NCBI RefSeq assembly: GCF_024172705.1
Contig: NZ_CP092900.1
Location: 924,119 to 988,118 of the forward strand
Direction: 5' to 3'
Length of the DNA stretch: 64,000 nucleotides
From: Candidatus Comchoanobacter bicostacola
Lineage (GTDB): Bacteria > Pseudomonadota > Gammaproteobacteria > Comchoanobacterales > Comchoanobacteraceae
Shown piece after piece: positions 53,501 through 63,264 of this stretch (the stretch's first letter is position 1; each line of letters begins with the position of its first letter). Made by a program: the position numbers and the translations under genes. The notes under the pieces are model-generated. The model saw only the letters and a list, made by a program, of their open reading frames with translations. It had not been told where the DNA came from and made no database searches.

Positions 53501-54184
53501 ATGATTCACTTATATTCTGCACTCGGGAACATTATTGTACTCTTCCCTGCCCTGCCTCCACTCAAAAAACACACAGCTATCATTAAAGCGCTACTATCTA
53601 AAGCCTACTTTGATCAAATTATTTACTATGAGCGTACAAACAAGCAATGTAATACCATCATCCAAAATCGTGATGGATCCTACGCTCAGCAGTGTGGTAA
53701 TGGGCTAAGAGCGCTAGCTCACCATCTTCGCCAACCCCGTTTAGATATTGTTATTAACAACAACGCCTATTTAGCCCTCCAAGAAGATGGGTGCTATTGG
53801 GTAGATATGGGCGCCCCAAGCTTTGTTAAACAATTGAATGATCTATTTGAGGTGTCTCTGGGTAATAACCACATAATCTCACTTTCCCCTACGCGTGAAG
53901 ACCTAATCAAGCAGTGGTCTCAAACGCATAATATTAGCTTTGTACAGCAAGTCACTCAGAATACGTTTAAGATTAAAACCTATGAGCGAGGATGTGGATG
54001 GACGGCCTGCTGTGCAAGCGCATCAACAGCTGCAAGCATTGCCCTGTATAAACTAAGCCCACAACACATATGGCACGCCTTGCACGATGAGGGCACCCTC
54101 AACATCCACAAGCAAAACAGACAGTGGCTGCAAACAGGCCCTGTTGAGCATCAAAAAATTATATGTCGGACCGAAGATATTTAA
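53501..54184 (+). CDS. dapF: Diaminopimelate epimerase, shortened
   Basis: 227 residues against about 274 usual. The first catalytic Cys is in DGSYAQQCGNGLRAL (near residue 66), and the second in YERGCGWTACCASASTAASIAL (near 178), matching YERGxGETxACGSGA; in this one ACCASAS replaces ACGSGA. The GNPHxV motif between the halves is missing and the start MIHLYSALGNIIVLF is a weakened form of KMHGLGNDFVxVD. It would make meso-diaminopimelate for peptidoglycan and lysine. The short middle makes activity uncertain. It begins 20 bases after the tRNA and overlaps a small convergent gene. Confidence 0.8.
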   Translation: MIHLYSALGNIIVLFPALPPLKKHTAIIKALLSKAYFDQIIYYERTNKQCNTIIQNRDGSYAQQCGNGLRALAHHLRQPRLDIVINNNAYLALQEDGCYWVDMGAPSFVKQLNDLFEVSLGNNHIISLSPTREDLIKQWSQTHNISFVQQVTQNTFKIKTYERGCGWTACCASASTAASIALYKLSPQHIWHALHDEGTLNIHKQNRQWLQTGPVEHQKIICRTEDI

Positions 54185-54350
54185 CCAACGACAGTGCCAA
54201 CAAAACTGAAATTAATGCTCTAAAAAACTGCTCAAACTGAGCCACAACCAACACATGCCCCGAGAACCAAACTTCATCTGTAGTAACTGGCGAAAGAACG
54301 ATATAAATTGCGCCCAACACCAATATCACAACACTTGGTAAATTTTGCAT
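54159..54350 (-). CDS. Small membrane protein next to dksA, 63 aa
   Basis: Two hydrophobic helices (about 5-22 and 44-58) around a short polar loop. A G-rich ribosome site (GGGGGG) formed by the dksA 3' end sits six bases before its ATG, so it is coupled to dksA. The 3' end overlaps dapF by 26 bases. No family recognised. Confidence 0.45.
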   Translation of the reverse strand: MQNLPSVVILVLGAIYIVLSPVTTDEVWFSGHVLVVAQFEQFFRALISVLLALSLVKYLRSDI

Positions 54351-54352
54351 AA

Positions 54353-54778
54353 CTACCCCCCTCTTTGCTCATAAGTTTCTGCAATAGTTTTACACTTAAT
54401 GCACTCATCGGCTGTAGGCCTAGCTTCTAAACGACTTAACCCAATTTCTGCGCCACAACTCTTACAATAACCATACACTCCGGACTTAACCCGTAAAAGC
54501 GCTGACGTAATTTTTGACTGTAGACGCCGCCTTCGGTCAGAAGACCTAAGTTCCATCCTTTGACTTTCCTCAAATGCTGCACGATCAATCTCATCAAAAA
54601 CCACGAGCTCTTCTTGAAGCGAGCTCACAACCGAATCAACCTCTTTAGATAACGCTAACAACCAATATTTTAAGACGCGCTCGAAATGATCTTGCTGCTC
54701 CTTAGACATATATAGCTCATCTTCTGAAGGCTCATAATTCCCCATCCCTAAAAAATTTTTCTCTGACTGCTCTACCAT
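54353..54778 (-). CDS. dksA: RNA polymerase-binding transcription factor DksA
   Basis: 141 residues from the ATG at 54778, which has GGGAG eight bases upstream; the longer upstream frame covers the tRNA promoter and is not needed. Coiled-coil segment with EVDSVVSSLQEELVVFDEIDRAAFEESQRMELRSSDRRRRLQSKI and the C4 zinc finger CKSCGAEIGLSRLEARPTADECIKC (C-x2-C-x17-C-x2-C). The tip DxxDxA motif reads DEIDRAAFE. It binds the RNA polymerase secondary channel with ppGpp in stringent control. Confidence 0.93.
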   Translation of the reverse strand: MVEQSEKNFLGMGNYEPSEDELYMSKEQQDHFERVLKYWLLALSKEVDSVVSSLQEELVVFDEIDRAAFEESQRMELRSSDRRRRLQSKITSALLRVKSGVYGYCKSCGAEIGLSRLEARPTADECIKCKTIAETYEQRGG

Positions 54779-54883
54779 ATGATCGCTCCCTAAACGATGA
54801 TCAACTTGTAACATGTTTTCTACAATTGAGCAACCTACTATTTCATGTGTAAACATAAACCAACACGATGAATTAAAGAGCAT

Positions 54884-54912
54884 TTGACTTACTGACGCAA
54901 ACACGATAAGAT
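54884..54912 (+). promoter_or_regulatory. Promoter of tRNA-Met
   Basis: TTGACT (54884-54889) and TAAGAT (54907-54912) with a 17-base spacer; the expected transcript start is about ten bases before the tRNA. Confidence 0.72.
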
Positions 54913-54928
54913 TTGACATCTGTAATTA

Positions 54929-55005
54929 GGCTATGTAGCTCAGCTGGTTAGAGCGCGGCACTCATAATGCTGAGGTCGGTGGTTCAAGTCCACTCATAGC
55001 CACCA
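54929..55005 (+). tRNA. tRNA-Met (CAU), elongator type
   Basis: 77 nt including encoded CCA. Acceptor GGCTATG/CATAGCC, anticodon arm CGGCACTCATAATGCTG (anticodon CAT), T arm GGTGG-TTCAAGT-CCACT. Strong similarity to the E. coli elongator tRNA-Met (GGCTACGTAGCTCAG...). The 1:72 pair is G-C, so it is not the initiator. Confidence 0.93.
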
Positions 55006-55081
55006 CTACTTTACTCTCTCACTAAATAGAACTTATCTGGCTTACTTGTTCATTTTAAGACTTTCAGTAAACTAACGCATC

Positions 55082-55561
55082 TTAGGGACTAACTGAAGAG
55101 CTTGCACCACCTTTAATGACCCCTGAACCAATAGCCGCTAGGCCCTGGCTCACTCCTTCAGGAGGCTTTATGGGCATACACACCTTTCCTTGCTTGCTCT
55201 GTGTCTTGGCACTAAGCGCAACGAATTTATCACTTATACAACATAGTACATACTGTGCGCTGTGCCAGATCATTTTGGCCAGACAACAAAGTTTCCACAC
55301 TACAGCTGAACAAAAATTATAGTAAGAAACGAGCGCTGGCTTGCTAGAATAGCAGTAATCGAGAACCAACAGAACAATAAGCGTCTTGGGGAAAAACCAG
55401 AATGCCAGCAAAAATAACAAGGGATTTGACTTAACCAAGCCCCATGCATAATTAGCTGTAGTGGCCACTGGTGCTCCATCACTAATCACCCACGGACCAT
55501 TAGAGCTGTAGACTTGTTTAGTATTATACTTGATTAACCCCAATAAAATATTTTTTTTCAT
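55082..55561 (-). CDS. Hypothetical membrane protein, 159 aa
   Basis: Two adjacent hydrophobic helices (about 45-70) with further hydrophobic Cys-rich stretches (NFCSAVVWKLCCLAKMIWHSAQYVLCCISDK), then a Lys-rich, Gly/Ser tail. No family recognised. The start MKKNILLGL lacks a strong ribosome site. Confidence 0.45.
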   Translation of the reverse strand: MKKNILLGLIKYNTKQVYSSNGPWVISDGAPVATTANYAWGLVKSNPLLFLLAFWFFPKTLIVLLVLDYCYSSKPALVSYYNFCSAVVWKLCCLAKMIWHSAQYVLCCISDKFVALSAKTQSKQGKVCMPIKPPEGVSQGLAAIGSGVIKGGASSSVSP

Positions 55562-55632
55562 TTTTCAACTTCTTTATCAATTGTGTGTTAGCTTATCACC
55601 CAGCCTCTTGCCGGTCAACTTTTTTTTAAGCC

Positions 55633-55952
55633 CTAGCAGGCGGCCTTGCCTCCAGCTATATCTGAGATAGAACAGTCTTTTTCCCCAGCCTTGTCTTGCT
55701 CTAACGTATCAGCCTCCCCTGCGTCGCTACCCAAAGCGCATAAGGCCTTATTTGCGCTGGACTGCTCACCTAATCGCACCACCTCTTCTGCAGCTAAAAG
55801 CTGTGCGCGCAAAACATCAAGCCGATCTTGTAAATCAGATTGCTCACCTCTCAAAGCAAGCCGCTGCTTTCTTATTCAAAAACCTCATTAACTTGCAACC
55901 CAATAAAATCAAGCGCTGCTTTTAATGCGCCCTTATTGCGTTCTTCTGGCAT
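55633..55952 (-). pseudogene. Frame-broken small coiled-coil gene
   Basis: A strong GGAGG site leads an ATG at 55952 that opens a 26-codon frame (MPEERNKGALKAALDFIGLQVNEVFE, stop at 55872-55874). In the -1 frame, past that stop, the reading continues as IRKQRLALRGEQSDLQDRLDVLRAQLLAAEEVVRL..., a clear coiled coil that runs to 55633 without an ATG start. Joined by one frameshift at the GAATAAG, the parts make a plausible protein of about 105 residues. Either a broken gene, a sequence error, a programmed frameshift, or coupled restart at the TTG at 55854. Confidence 0.45.
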
Positions 55953-57538
55953 TTTCCTCCGGTATATTACATCGCCTTGTTACCACTACAACTAAACGTC
56001 TTATCGAAAAAACAACAAACAGTCGTCTCTTTTATAATAAAAATAGCTCAATAACGCTTGTCATCTATGAATCTTCGAGCTATGATTGCATACAACTCAG
56101 GGAGCAGCAGATGCAGGAGCAACACAAATATTATCTGCACCACTCAATTAAAAACTCAGAAGTGCAGATCTGTAATGACCAAACGATATGTGCCGATACT
56201 CGCCCATACACCGCCAGATCGCCTAAAGCAAAGTTTTTTACGAATCACCCTGGACTTGAGGTCAACTGGAGCAACATTAACCAACCAATTTGTCCCCAGC
56301 TGTTTGACAAATACTGGCTAGAGTCTCAGCATTACCTAAAATATACAGACACTTATTTTGTTGGCAACCACTCACAACACTCCCTACCTTTTGTTTTGCG
56401 AACAGAGAAATCCTGGCATCAAATCTTTGCCATCCAATTGTTTTTTTCACTAAACAATAAAAAAGCTGACTGGGTAGTACACTGTGTCCCCTCTTACAAA
56501 GCCTCTCCAGCACACCCTGTGCTCATTGCTACCTGTTTAAAAAGCAAGCGAATTTTGATCAGCGGCACCGCATATGCTGGAGAAATAAAAAAATCTTTAT
56601 TCTCTGTCATGAATTATTTGCTCCCACAAGAAAGCATTCTGCCTATGCACTGTGCAGCCATCTCATGCCAAGAACAAACAACACTTATTTTAGGACTTTC
56701 TGGCACAGGAAAAACCTCACTATCTTCTAGCCCCAGCTTTGAACTCATCGGTGATGACGAGCATGCATGGTGTGATGAGGGCATATTCAACATCGAAGCT
56801 GGCTGCTATGCAAAATGCGCCGACCTTTCTCTGGAGAGAGAACCAGATATCTATCAAGCTGTGCAAAACCAAGGCGTCCTCGAAAACGTTTTCCTCAAGC
56901 CAAACGGACAGCCAGACTTCAACAACACATCGCTCACACAAAACAGTCGAGGCGCTTTTTCATTAAAAAAACATGCTAGATTTAGAACAACAGAGTCTAC
57001 AGCAAAACACCCTAAAAACATTGTTTTTTTATGTTGTGACTTATACGGTGTAGTCCCCATGCTGTCTCGGCTAACACATGCTCAAGCTAGAAAATACTTT
57101 CTACTTGGATATACCGCAAAGGTAGGCAGTACTGAAGTGGGGGCGCCTCCTATTCAGCCTACATCAAGCCCTTGCTTTGGCGCCCCATTCTTCCCTCGGA
57201 GCTATCACACCTATGCAGACCTTTTTTCTAAAAAGATCACAGCACATAACAGCAACATTTGGCTTGTTAATACTGGATGGGCAAATGGTGACGTTCACTC
57301 TACCCCTAGGATCCAGTTGTCTACGTCCAAAGCCATAATTAGCGCCATAGCACACAACCAAGTTGATATCAGCAGTGAGTTTGAATACGAGCCCCTTGAG
57401 ACTGTCTCTTATCAGAAAATATCTAACGCCCCCATGCTTGATTTAAGACCGAGTAAAACGTGGGTTCAAAGCAATGAATTTAAGACAAACCAAGCATTGT
57501 TGTCTCAATTTTTAAACACAAGGATTACTCATGATTGA
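55925..57538 (+). CDS. pckA: ATP-dependent phosphoenolpyruvate carboxykinase
   Basis: Up to 537 residues (E. coli 540). Motifs: TARSPKAKFF (GRSPKDK; substrate Arg), TAYAGEIKKSLFSVMNYLLPQESILPMHCAA (Mn-site His/Lys), LGLSGTGKTSLSS (kinase-1), LIGDDEHAWCDEGIFNIEAGCYAK (kinase-2) and LLGYTAKVGSTEVGAPPI. It converts oxaloacetate to PEP, which points to gluconeogenic metabolism. The N-terminal 45 residues are poorly conserved; the ATG at 55925 overlaps the divergent small gene, so the true start may be downstream. Its 3' end overlaps the ProC-like gene by eight bases. Confidence 0.93.
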   Translation: MRPYCVLLAFSSGILHRLVTTTTKRLIEKTTNSRLFYNKNSSITLVIYESSSYDCIQLREQQMQEQHKYYLHHSIKNSEVQICNDQTICADTRPYTARSPKAKFFTNHPGLEVNWSNINQPICPQLFDKYWLESQHYLKYTDTYFVGNHSQHSLPFVLRTEKSWHQIFAIQLFFSLNNKKADWVVHCVPSYKASPAHPVLIATCLKSKRILISGTAYAGEIKKSLFSVMNYLLPQESILPMHCAAISCQEQTTLILGLSGTGKTSLSSSPSFELIGDDEHAWCDEGIFNIEAGCYAKCADLSLEREPDIYQAVQNQGVLENVFLKPNGQPDFNNTSLTQNSRGAFSLKKHARFRTTESTAKHPKNIVFLCCDLYGVVPMLSRLTHAQARKYFLLGYTAKVGSTEVGAPPIQPTSSPCFGAPFFPRSYHTYADLFSKKITAHNSNIWLVNTGWANGDVHSTPRIQLSTSKAIISAIAHNQVDISSEFEYEPLETVSYQKISNAPMLDLRPSKTWVQSNEFKTNQALLSQFLNTRITHD

Positions 57539-58352
57539 AGTTGGCGTTATCGGTGAGGACTTAGCTGCAACACATATAGCATCTACGCTAAGTGAATCTA
57601 ATGACTTGCGTGTACACTTTACCCACACTGACAGCCATACATTGGAAGTGCTGGCAGGAGCACACACCATTAAGCCACACCGAACCCGTGAGCAACTCAT
57701 GGCCCACTGCGCCTATATTATTTTCACCAACCCGAATGATTATCATGAGCTGTACGACAAACTTCCCCGCCACACAACACCCATAATTTGTGTGCAACCA
57801 GAGCGAGTAGAAGACGCAGAACAAATCGTGTCACTTAAACATCCAGCTATTTTTTTCACGCCTAGCTTTGATATAGAGGCAGCCCTAGGTCACTCGCTGC
57901 TCATCAGGTCCCATGCCACACCTAAAAAAATATACGAAGACACTGAGAAAATAATGAGGTTATGTGGCACCGTTCAGTGGGTAGAAGACCCTTCAGATTA
58001 CTATATTCTTGCCTCAATATCTGTTATCCTACCAATGGTCTCAATTACGGTAATTGAGGCGCTTAGGTCTTATAGCGCAGCACTAGGCACCCGAGCGCAC
58101 CAACACGACCTCTTACTACAAAACGTACTATATAGCCTCAGCCATGCACTACACAGGACAAATATAACACCTGCAGTATATGCTAGCCAAGCCTGTGAGT
58201 ATCTTGGCGCCACGCAACAATATATCAAAATTGCTGACGCACTGAAGTCTTGTCATTTTGACAAAGTTTTAAACAAATCGTTAGACCAATTAATCGACAC
58301 TCAGCATCTACCAAAAAAAATAACACAGCATATTGACGACAACAATGAATAA
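57531..58352 (+). CDS. ProC-like (pyrroline-5-carboxylate reductase fold) protein, degenerate
   Basis: 273 residues. The N-terminal Rossmann-like start EVGVIGEDLAATHIASTL aligns with the IGxGxMAxAI opening of ProC, but only the first Gly of the loop remains. The second half, DYYILASISVILPMVSITVIEALRSYSAALG..HDLLLQNVLYSLSHAL, aligns with the TAxSGSGPAYxFxxIEALxDAGVxxGL...AxQTxLGAA region, again without the SGSGPAY residues. So the fold is likely, and proline synthesis doubtful. It is coupled to pckA by an eight-base overlap. Confidence 0.55.
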   Translation: MIEVGVIGEDLAATHIASTLSESNDLRVHFTHTDSHTLEVLAGAHTIKPHRTREQLMAHCAYIIFTNPNDYHELYDKLPRHTTPIICVQPERVEDAEQIVSLKHPAIFFTPSFDIEAALGHSLLIRSHATPKKIYEDTEKIMRLCGTVQWVEDPSDYYILASISVILPMVSITVIEALRSYSAALGTRAHQHDLLLQNVLYSLSHALHRTNITPAVYASQACEYLGATQQYIKIADALKSCHFDKVLNKSLDQLIDTQHLPKKITQHIDDNNE

Positions 58353-58397
58353 GCTATGCTAGTTAAATACGGATATAAAATTAGGACCCTATGAACA

Positions 58398-59375
58398 ATG
58401 AGTCAAAAACCACATACATTTGCCCCTTCTTGCCTTAAGACAAATCTTGCCCAACAGACAATATCACTCTTTAAACACGCCTGGTCTCTGGTAACTACTG
58501 ACTCTACCATGCATCTATACCGCCATTTTGGAAAGTATAATTCACTCAACACACACGCAGACAGCATTAGTTATAGAGCAGCTGATCTTTTTGGGTGTCT
58601 CTTTACACAGGTAATGGGCCAAGGATTTGGGAGAGAAATAATATTTAGGGGGGCTCTATGCCTAACCGCTGCTACAAGCGTTTTCTTAAGCAGCCTCCAC
58701 TTTCTATTTCAACTCGTGTATTATACTTGTCATGCAGCTATTAGCTTATCAGTGAATAGTGTTGAGCTGATAATTAAACAAATGCTCACTAACATTATTC
58801 TTTTACGAATACCTACAAACACTCTCGCTCTAGTTACTGCTATTTTGTGCAGCCCAATCTCTAAAACAGCACGCACGCAGGCTGCGCACGCAGCTAAAAG
58901 CCTTTACTATAATCTATCCTCAGTGCTCATAGCAATCATAGCAAGCCCCGCGCTTTTACTGGGACATTATAAATGTACGCCCAAAACTACAGAGCTTGCC
59001 TCCCATGAGTCATTGCTGGTTACTAAAACCGAAAAAAAGGAAAAAGCCCTCTTTAAAACAATTAATAGAAGGGTTTCACAAACACTTTATGCCTCAGCAC
59101 CTTATGTAAAAAAGAACTTTAAACACATGATTGAAAATATAGCTTTTATCTTTAAATCACCATTTGCTTCTGTTCTTTCTTTATGCCTGAGCGCCTTTAT
59201 ATTGAGCCGGGCACTTGTTCGCGTAGCTTTTTCTCCCCTCTCTATCGCCCTACCCCCGATACAAAAAGCCATCTTTGGCGAGAACCCCAATGACCGCTCT
59301 AAACTCAATCCAATCTCTGCCTTGTGGGACACAAACATACCCAGCAGCAACAAACCACCCAAGAAACCGTCATGA
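58398..59375 (+). CDS. Hypothetical multi-helix membrane protein, 325 aa
   Basis: No family recognised. Hydrophobic helices lie at about 75-105, 110-155 and 175-190, and near the C-terminus (FASVLSLCLSAFILSRALVRVAFSPLSIALP). The rest is basic, with KKNFKHMIENI and TKTEKKEKALFK loops. The stop overlaps the next gene start (ATGA), so the two form an operon. Perhaps a lineage-specific membrane or secreted protein. Confidence 0.5.
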   Translation: MSQKPHTFAPSCLKTNLAQQTISLFKHAWSLVTTDSTMHLYRHFGKYNSLNTHADSISYRAADLFGCLFTQVMGQGFGREIIFRGALCLTAATSVFLSSLHFLFQLVYYTCHAAISLSVNSVELIIKQMLTNIILLRIPTNTLALVTAILCSPISKTARTQAAHAAKSLYYNLSSVLIAIIASPALLLGHYKCTPKTTELASHESLLVTKTEKKEKALFKTINRRVSQTLYASAPYVKKNFKHMIENIAFIFKSPFASVLSLCLSAFILSRALVRVAFSPLSIALPPIQKAIFGENPNDRSKLNPISALWDTNIPSSNKPPKKPS

Positions 59376-59698
59376 GCGCGCGACAACTGACCTTATATGA
59401 AAAGATTGTTGCCACCTTAATAGCCAGCACCTGTTTTATGAGCCTCCTGACCCTGCAAGGCTACATATCAGATACGAGAAACAAAAACCTGTACGACAAA
59501 AGAACGCTCTCTACACTTGCCTGGGTTAGAGGAAGTTTTGCCACGATTAGCATACCTACAACCTTAATATGTTGCTACCAACGCCACTTCCGAGCCAATG
59601 AAAGACCCGCCCCAGTGGAAGACATACCCCTGATAACACTGCAGCACAGAAACAATAGCAATCAAGAGCAGGTTATACCCACCCTAGCGGCAACTTGA
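59372..59698 (+). CDS. Hypothetical two-helix membrane protein, 108 aa
   Basis: Start chosen at the ATGA overlap with the upstream stop. Two hydrophobic helices (about residues 10-30 and 52-68), a C-terminal polar tail with ERPAPVEDIPLITLQHRNNSNQEQ. No family recognised. Confidence 0.5.
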   Translation: MSARQLTLYEKIVATLIASTCFMSLLTLQGYISDTRNKNLYDKRTLSTLAWVRGSFATISIPTTLICCYQRHFRANERPAPVEDIPLITLQHRNNSNQEQVIPTLAAT

Positions 59699-59723
59699 AA
59701 AAACAGCCAATTCATGGTATCCT
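59695..59723 (+). promoter_or_regulatory. Candidate sigma70 promoter of the erpA-fba-engB run
   Basis: TTGAAA (59695-59700) and TATCCT (59718-59723) with a 17-base spacer, upstream of the 26-codon gene. Confidence 0.5.
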
Positions 59724-59750
59724 ATTTTAGACTTTAAACTGTAAAACACC

Positions 59751-59831
59751 ATGAAACATGTTTTTTTTGGTGCTGCAATTATTTTTTCTGCAGCACTGCA
59801 AGCAAGCTTGCCGATTTTATTATATAACTAG
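59751..59831 (+). CDS. 26-codon leader-like peptide
   Basis: The ATG opens MKHVFFGAAIIFSAALQASLP..., which looks like a complete signal peptide (basic n-region, hydrophobic h-region, AxA-like LQA) with only a few residues beyond it. It ends eight bases before the erpA GTG. It may be a leader peptide, a small membrane peptide, or a remnant of a secreted gene. No strong ribosome site. Confidence 0.3.
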   Translation: MKHVFFGAAIIFSAALQASLPILLYN

Positions 59832-59839
59832 AAACTGCC

Positions 59840-60199
59840 GTGAACACAAACGACATTACATTTACCAACTCTGCATCTGGGAAAATTGCCACAATTATTC
59901 AGGAGCATGGCGCTACAGACCATTTTAGAATAAAGATTCAAGGCGGTGGATGCATGGGGTTCGAGTATGTGTTTGGTCTAGATAAAAACAAATCAGATCA
60001 AGACTTTTATTCTGAGGTTCACAACCCAGTACACCCATTTTTATGCTTGGTCGACCATAGAAGCTTTGCCCTCTTGCGAAACGCAACCATCGATTTTATT
60101 CAAGATACCGATGGTGCGCGCTTCGAAGTCATTAATAGCAGCGCTCAGACGTGTAGCTGCAAGCGCTCCTTCTCTCCAAGCACCGGTGGCACCTCGTGA
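59840..60199 (+). CDS. erpA: A-type iron-sulfur carrier (ErpA-like)
   Basis: 119 residues, GTG start. DITFTNSASGKIATII opens like ErpA; the three cluster Cys are in IQGGGCMGFEYVFGLD and QTCSCKRSF (C-x-C). The family C-terminus is CxCGxSFS; here CSCKRSFS. It hands Fe-S clusters to client enzymes. The stop overlaps the fba start (GTGA). Confidence 0.85.
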   Translation: MNTNDITFTNSASGKIATIIQEHGATDHFRIKIQGGGCMGFEYVFGLDKNKSDQDFYSEVHNPVHPFLCLVDHRSFALLRNATIDFIQDTDGARFEVINSSAQTCSCKRSFSPSTGGTS

Positions 60200-61218
60200 G
60201 TTTAGTAACATTACGCACACTACTTGACCATGCTCAAAAGAATGAGTATGCAATCCCCGCATTCAACATCAACTTTTTAGAGCAAGCTGCAGCAGTCATT
60301 GATGCGGCAATAGAAGCGAACAGCCCAGCCATCATTCAGCTTTCTTCTGGTGGCGTTAACTATGCGCCCCAGTGGTTTTATAGAGGCCTATACGCTTATG
60401 CCAAACAGGCCCCCATACCAGTATGCATACACAGAGATCACACCTATGAATATGCTGAGTTTCTTGAAGCGCTTAACTCTGGCTTGTTTACATCAATCAT
60501 GATTGATGGCTCTATTACAAAATCAGGTTTGCCCAGGTCATTCAACGAAAACGTTAAGATTACCCAGTCAGCAATAAAGCTTGCCCAGGAAAAAGGCATA
60601 TCTATTGAAGGGGAGTTAGGCTGCTTAGGCGCATTAGACTCGGGCGCATCAGGAGAAGAGGATGGGCATAAAGCAAGTCGGCTGTTAACACAATCTGAAC
60701 TATTAACCGATCCTGAGGAGGCTCGATTATTTGTACAGAAAACCAAAGTAGATGCGCTTGCTGTTGCAATCGGAACCAGCCATGGCGCATACAAATTCTC
60801 AAAACCCCCAACAGAACAGCTACTATCTATTGCCCAGGTAAAGAAAATACATGCCGCCATCCCCGAGCAACACCTTGTGCTTCACGGGTGCTCATCTGTA
60901 GACACTGCCACATTAAAAAGCATCAACCATCATGGAGGGCAAATCAAAGAAACCTACGGGGTTCCCGTTGCCTCCATTTGTGAAGCAATCCCTTTTGGCG
61001 TCAGAAAAGTAAATATTGACACCGACTTAAGGCTTGCCTGTACTGAGAAAATCAGAAAATACTTGTGCCAAAACCCAGAGCAATTCGACCCAAGAAACTA
61101 CTTGGCCGCTTCTCAAGAAGCCATGCAAAAGCTATGCGTCGATAGATACCTATCATTTGGCAGCCAAGGTCAAGCCCAAAACATAATGAGCCAATTAGAT
61201 GAAGCCATTACAGCTTAG
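60196..61218 (+). CDS. fba: Class II fructose-bisphosphate aldolase
   Basis: 340 residues, GTG start. Zn-binding and active-site motifs: VCIHRDHTYEYAEFLEALNSGLFTSIMIDGS (HxDH; usually HLDHG), SIEGELGCLGA (Glu), LAVAIGTSHGAYKF (His) and LVLHGCSSV (His). IRKYL and the C-terminal helices fit the CbbA-like type. It interconverts FBP and triose phosphates. With pckA it fits gluconeogenesis. It overlaps engB by 20 bases. Confidence 0.93.
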   Translation: MSLVTLRTLLDHAQKNEYAIPAFNINFLEQAAAVIDAAIEANSPAIIQLSSGGVNYAPQWFYRGLYAYAKQAPIPVCIHRDHTYEYAEFLEALNSGLFTSIMIDGSITKSGLPRSFNENVKITQSAIKLAQEKGISIEGELGCLGALDSGASGEEDGHKASRLLTQSELLTDPEEARLFVQKTKVDALAVAIGTSHGAYKFSKPPTEQLLSIAQVKKIHAAIPEQHLVLHGCSSVDTATLKSINHHGGQIKETYGVPVASICEAIPFGVRKVNIDTDLRLACTEKIRKYLCQNPEQFDPRNYLAASQEAMQKLCVDRYLSFGSQGQAQNIMSQLDEAITA

Positions 61219-61801
61219 TTTTAGTAAAAGCGCCGCACTTTATGAGCAGCTACCACCCGACAAAGGTAATGAAGTTGTCATAATTGGCTATTCTAATGTC
61301 GGTAAATCATCTCTGATTAACAAAATTTGCAACCACAAAGGAATGGCTAAAACGAGTCGGACACCTGGCCGAACCCAGCTGCTAAATGTTTTTGAACACG
61401 ATGAAAACAGCAGACTAATTGATGCCCCAGGATACGGATTTGCCCGAGTTTCTGCTGCAACCCGAGCAAACTGGAAGGCTCAGCTTGCGAACTATCTATC
61501 TGAGCGTCAGTGTTTGAAGGGCATTATCATTGTAATTGATATTCGCCGCGGGCTACGTGAAATTGATCAAATGGTCATCAACTGGTCCAATCAGAACGAC
61601 CTCCCCATACTGCTTGTCCTCAACAAATCTGATAAAATTTCCCGTGCTCAGCAGGCAAAGCAAGCCCTGGCGATTAAACAAGGTACCGAGCACTGCACGG
61701 ACCGTTCAATCATCACTAGCTCTTGCTTAAAGTCAACGGGTATGCCGCTAATCATTGATCAGCTACAACAATGGCTTACCCAACATAAAAAACACACTTG
61801 A
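61199..61801 (+). CDS. engB: Ribosome biogenesis GTPase EngB (YihA/YsxC)
   Basis: 200 residues. G1 IIGYSNVGKSSLINKI, switch SRTPGRTQLLNVFE, G3 DAPGYGFARV, G4 LNKSDKI. The SxTPGRTQ and DxPGYG motifs are specific for EngB. It supports 50S assembly and cell division. Confidence 0.95.
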   Translation: MKPLQLSFSKSAALYEQLPPDKGNEVVIIGYSNVGKSSLINKICNHKGMAKTSRTPGRTQLLNVFEHDENSRLIDAPGYGFARVSAATRANWKAQLANYLSERQCLKGIIIVIDIRRGLREIDQMVINWSNQNDLPILLVLNKSDKISRAQQAKQALAIKQGTEHCTDRSIITSSCLKSTGMPLIIDQLQQWLTQHKKHT

Positions 61802-61911
61802 AAAACAGTAATAAACTAGGTATTATGTATTTAAGTTTATTTAGGTATTCAGCGAATATGTGGCCCTTCATGCAACATGGCAATAACAAAAGATAAGGCC
61901 CCTCATCCACC

Positions 61912-63261
<1,350 letters not shown>

Positions 63262-63264
63262 CCT

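Noticed and set aside
54779-54919. N-terminal extension of DksA
   Set aside because: It would place coding sequence over the tRNA-Met promoter, and a good ribosome site supports the start at 54778.
55646-55891. 81-codon plus-strand frame opposite the broken coiled-coil gene
   Set aside because: Ser/Cys/Ala-rich antisense of a coiled-coil coding frame; no start signals.
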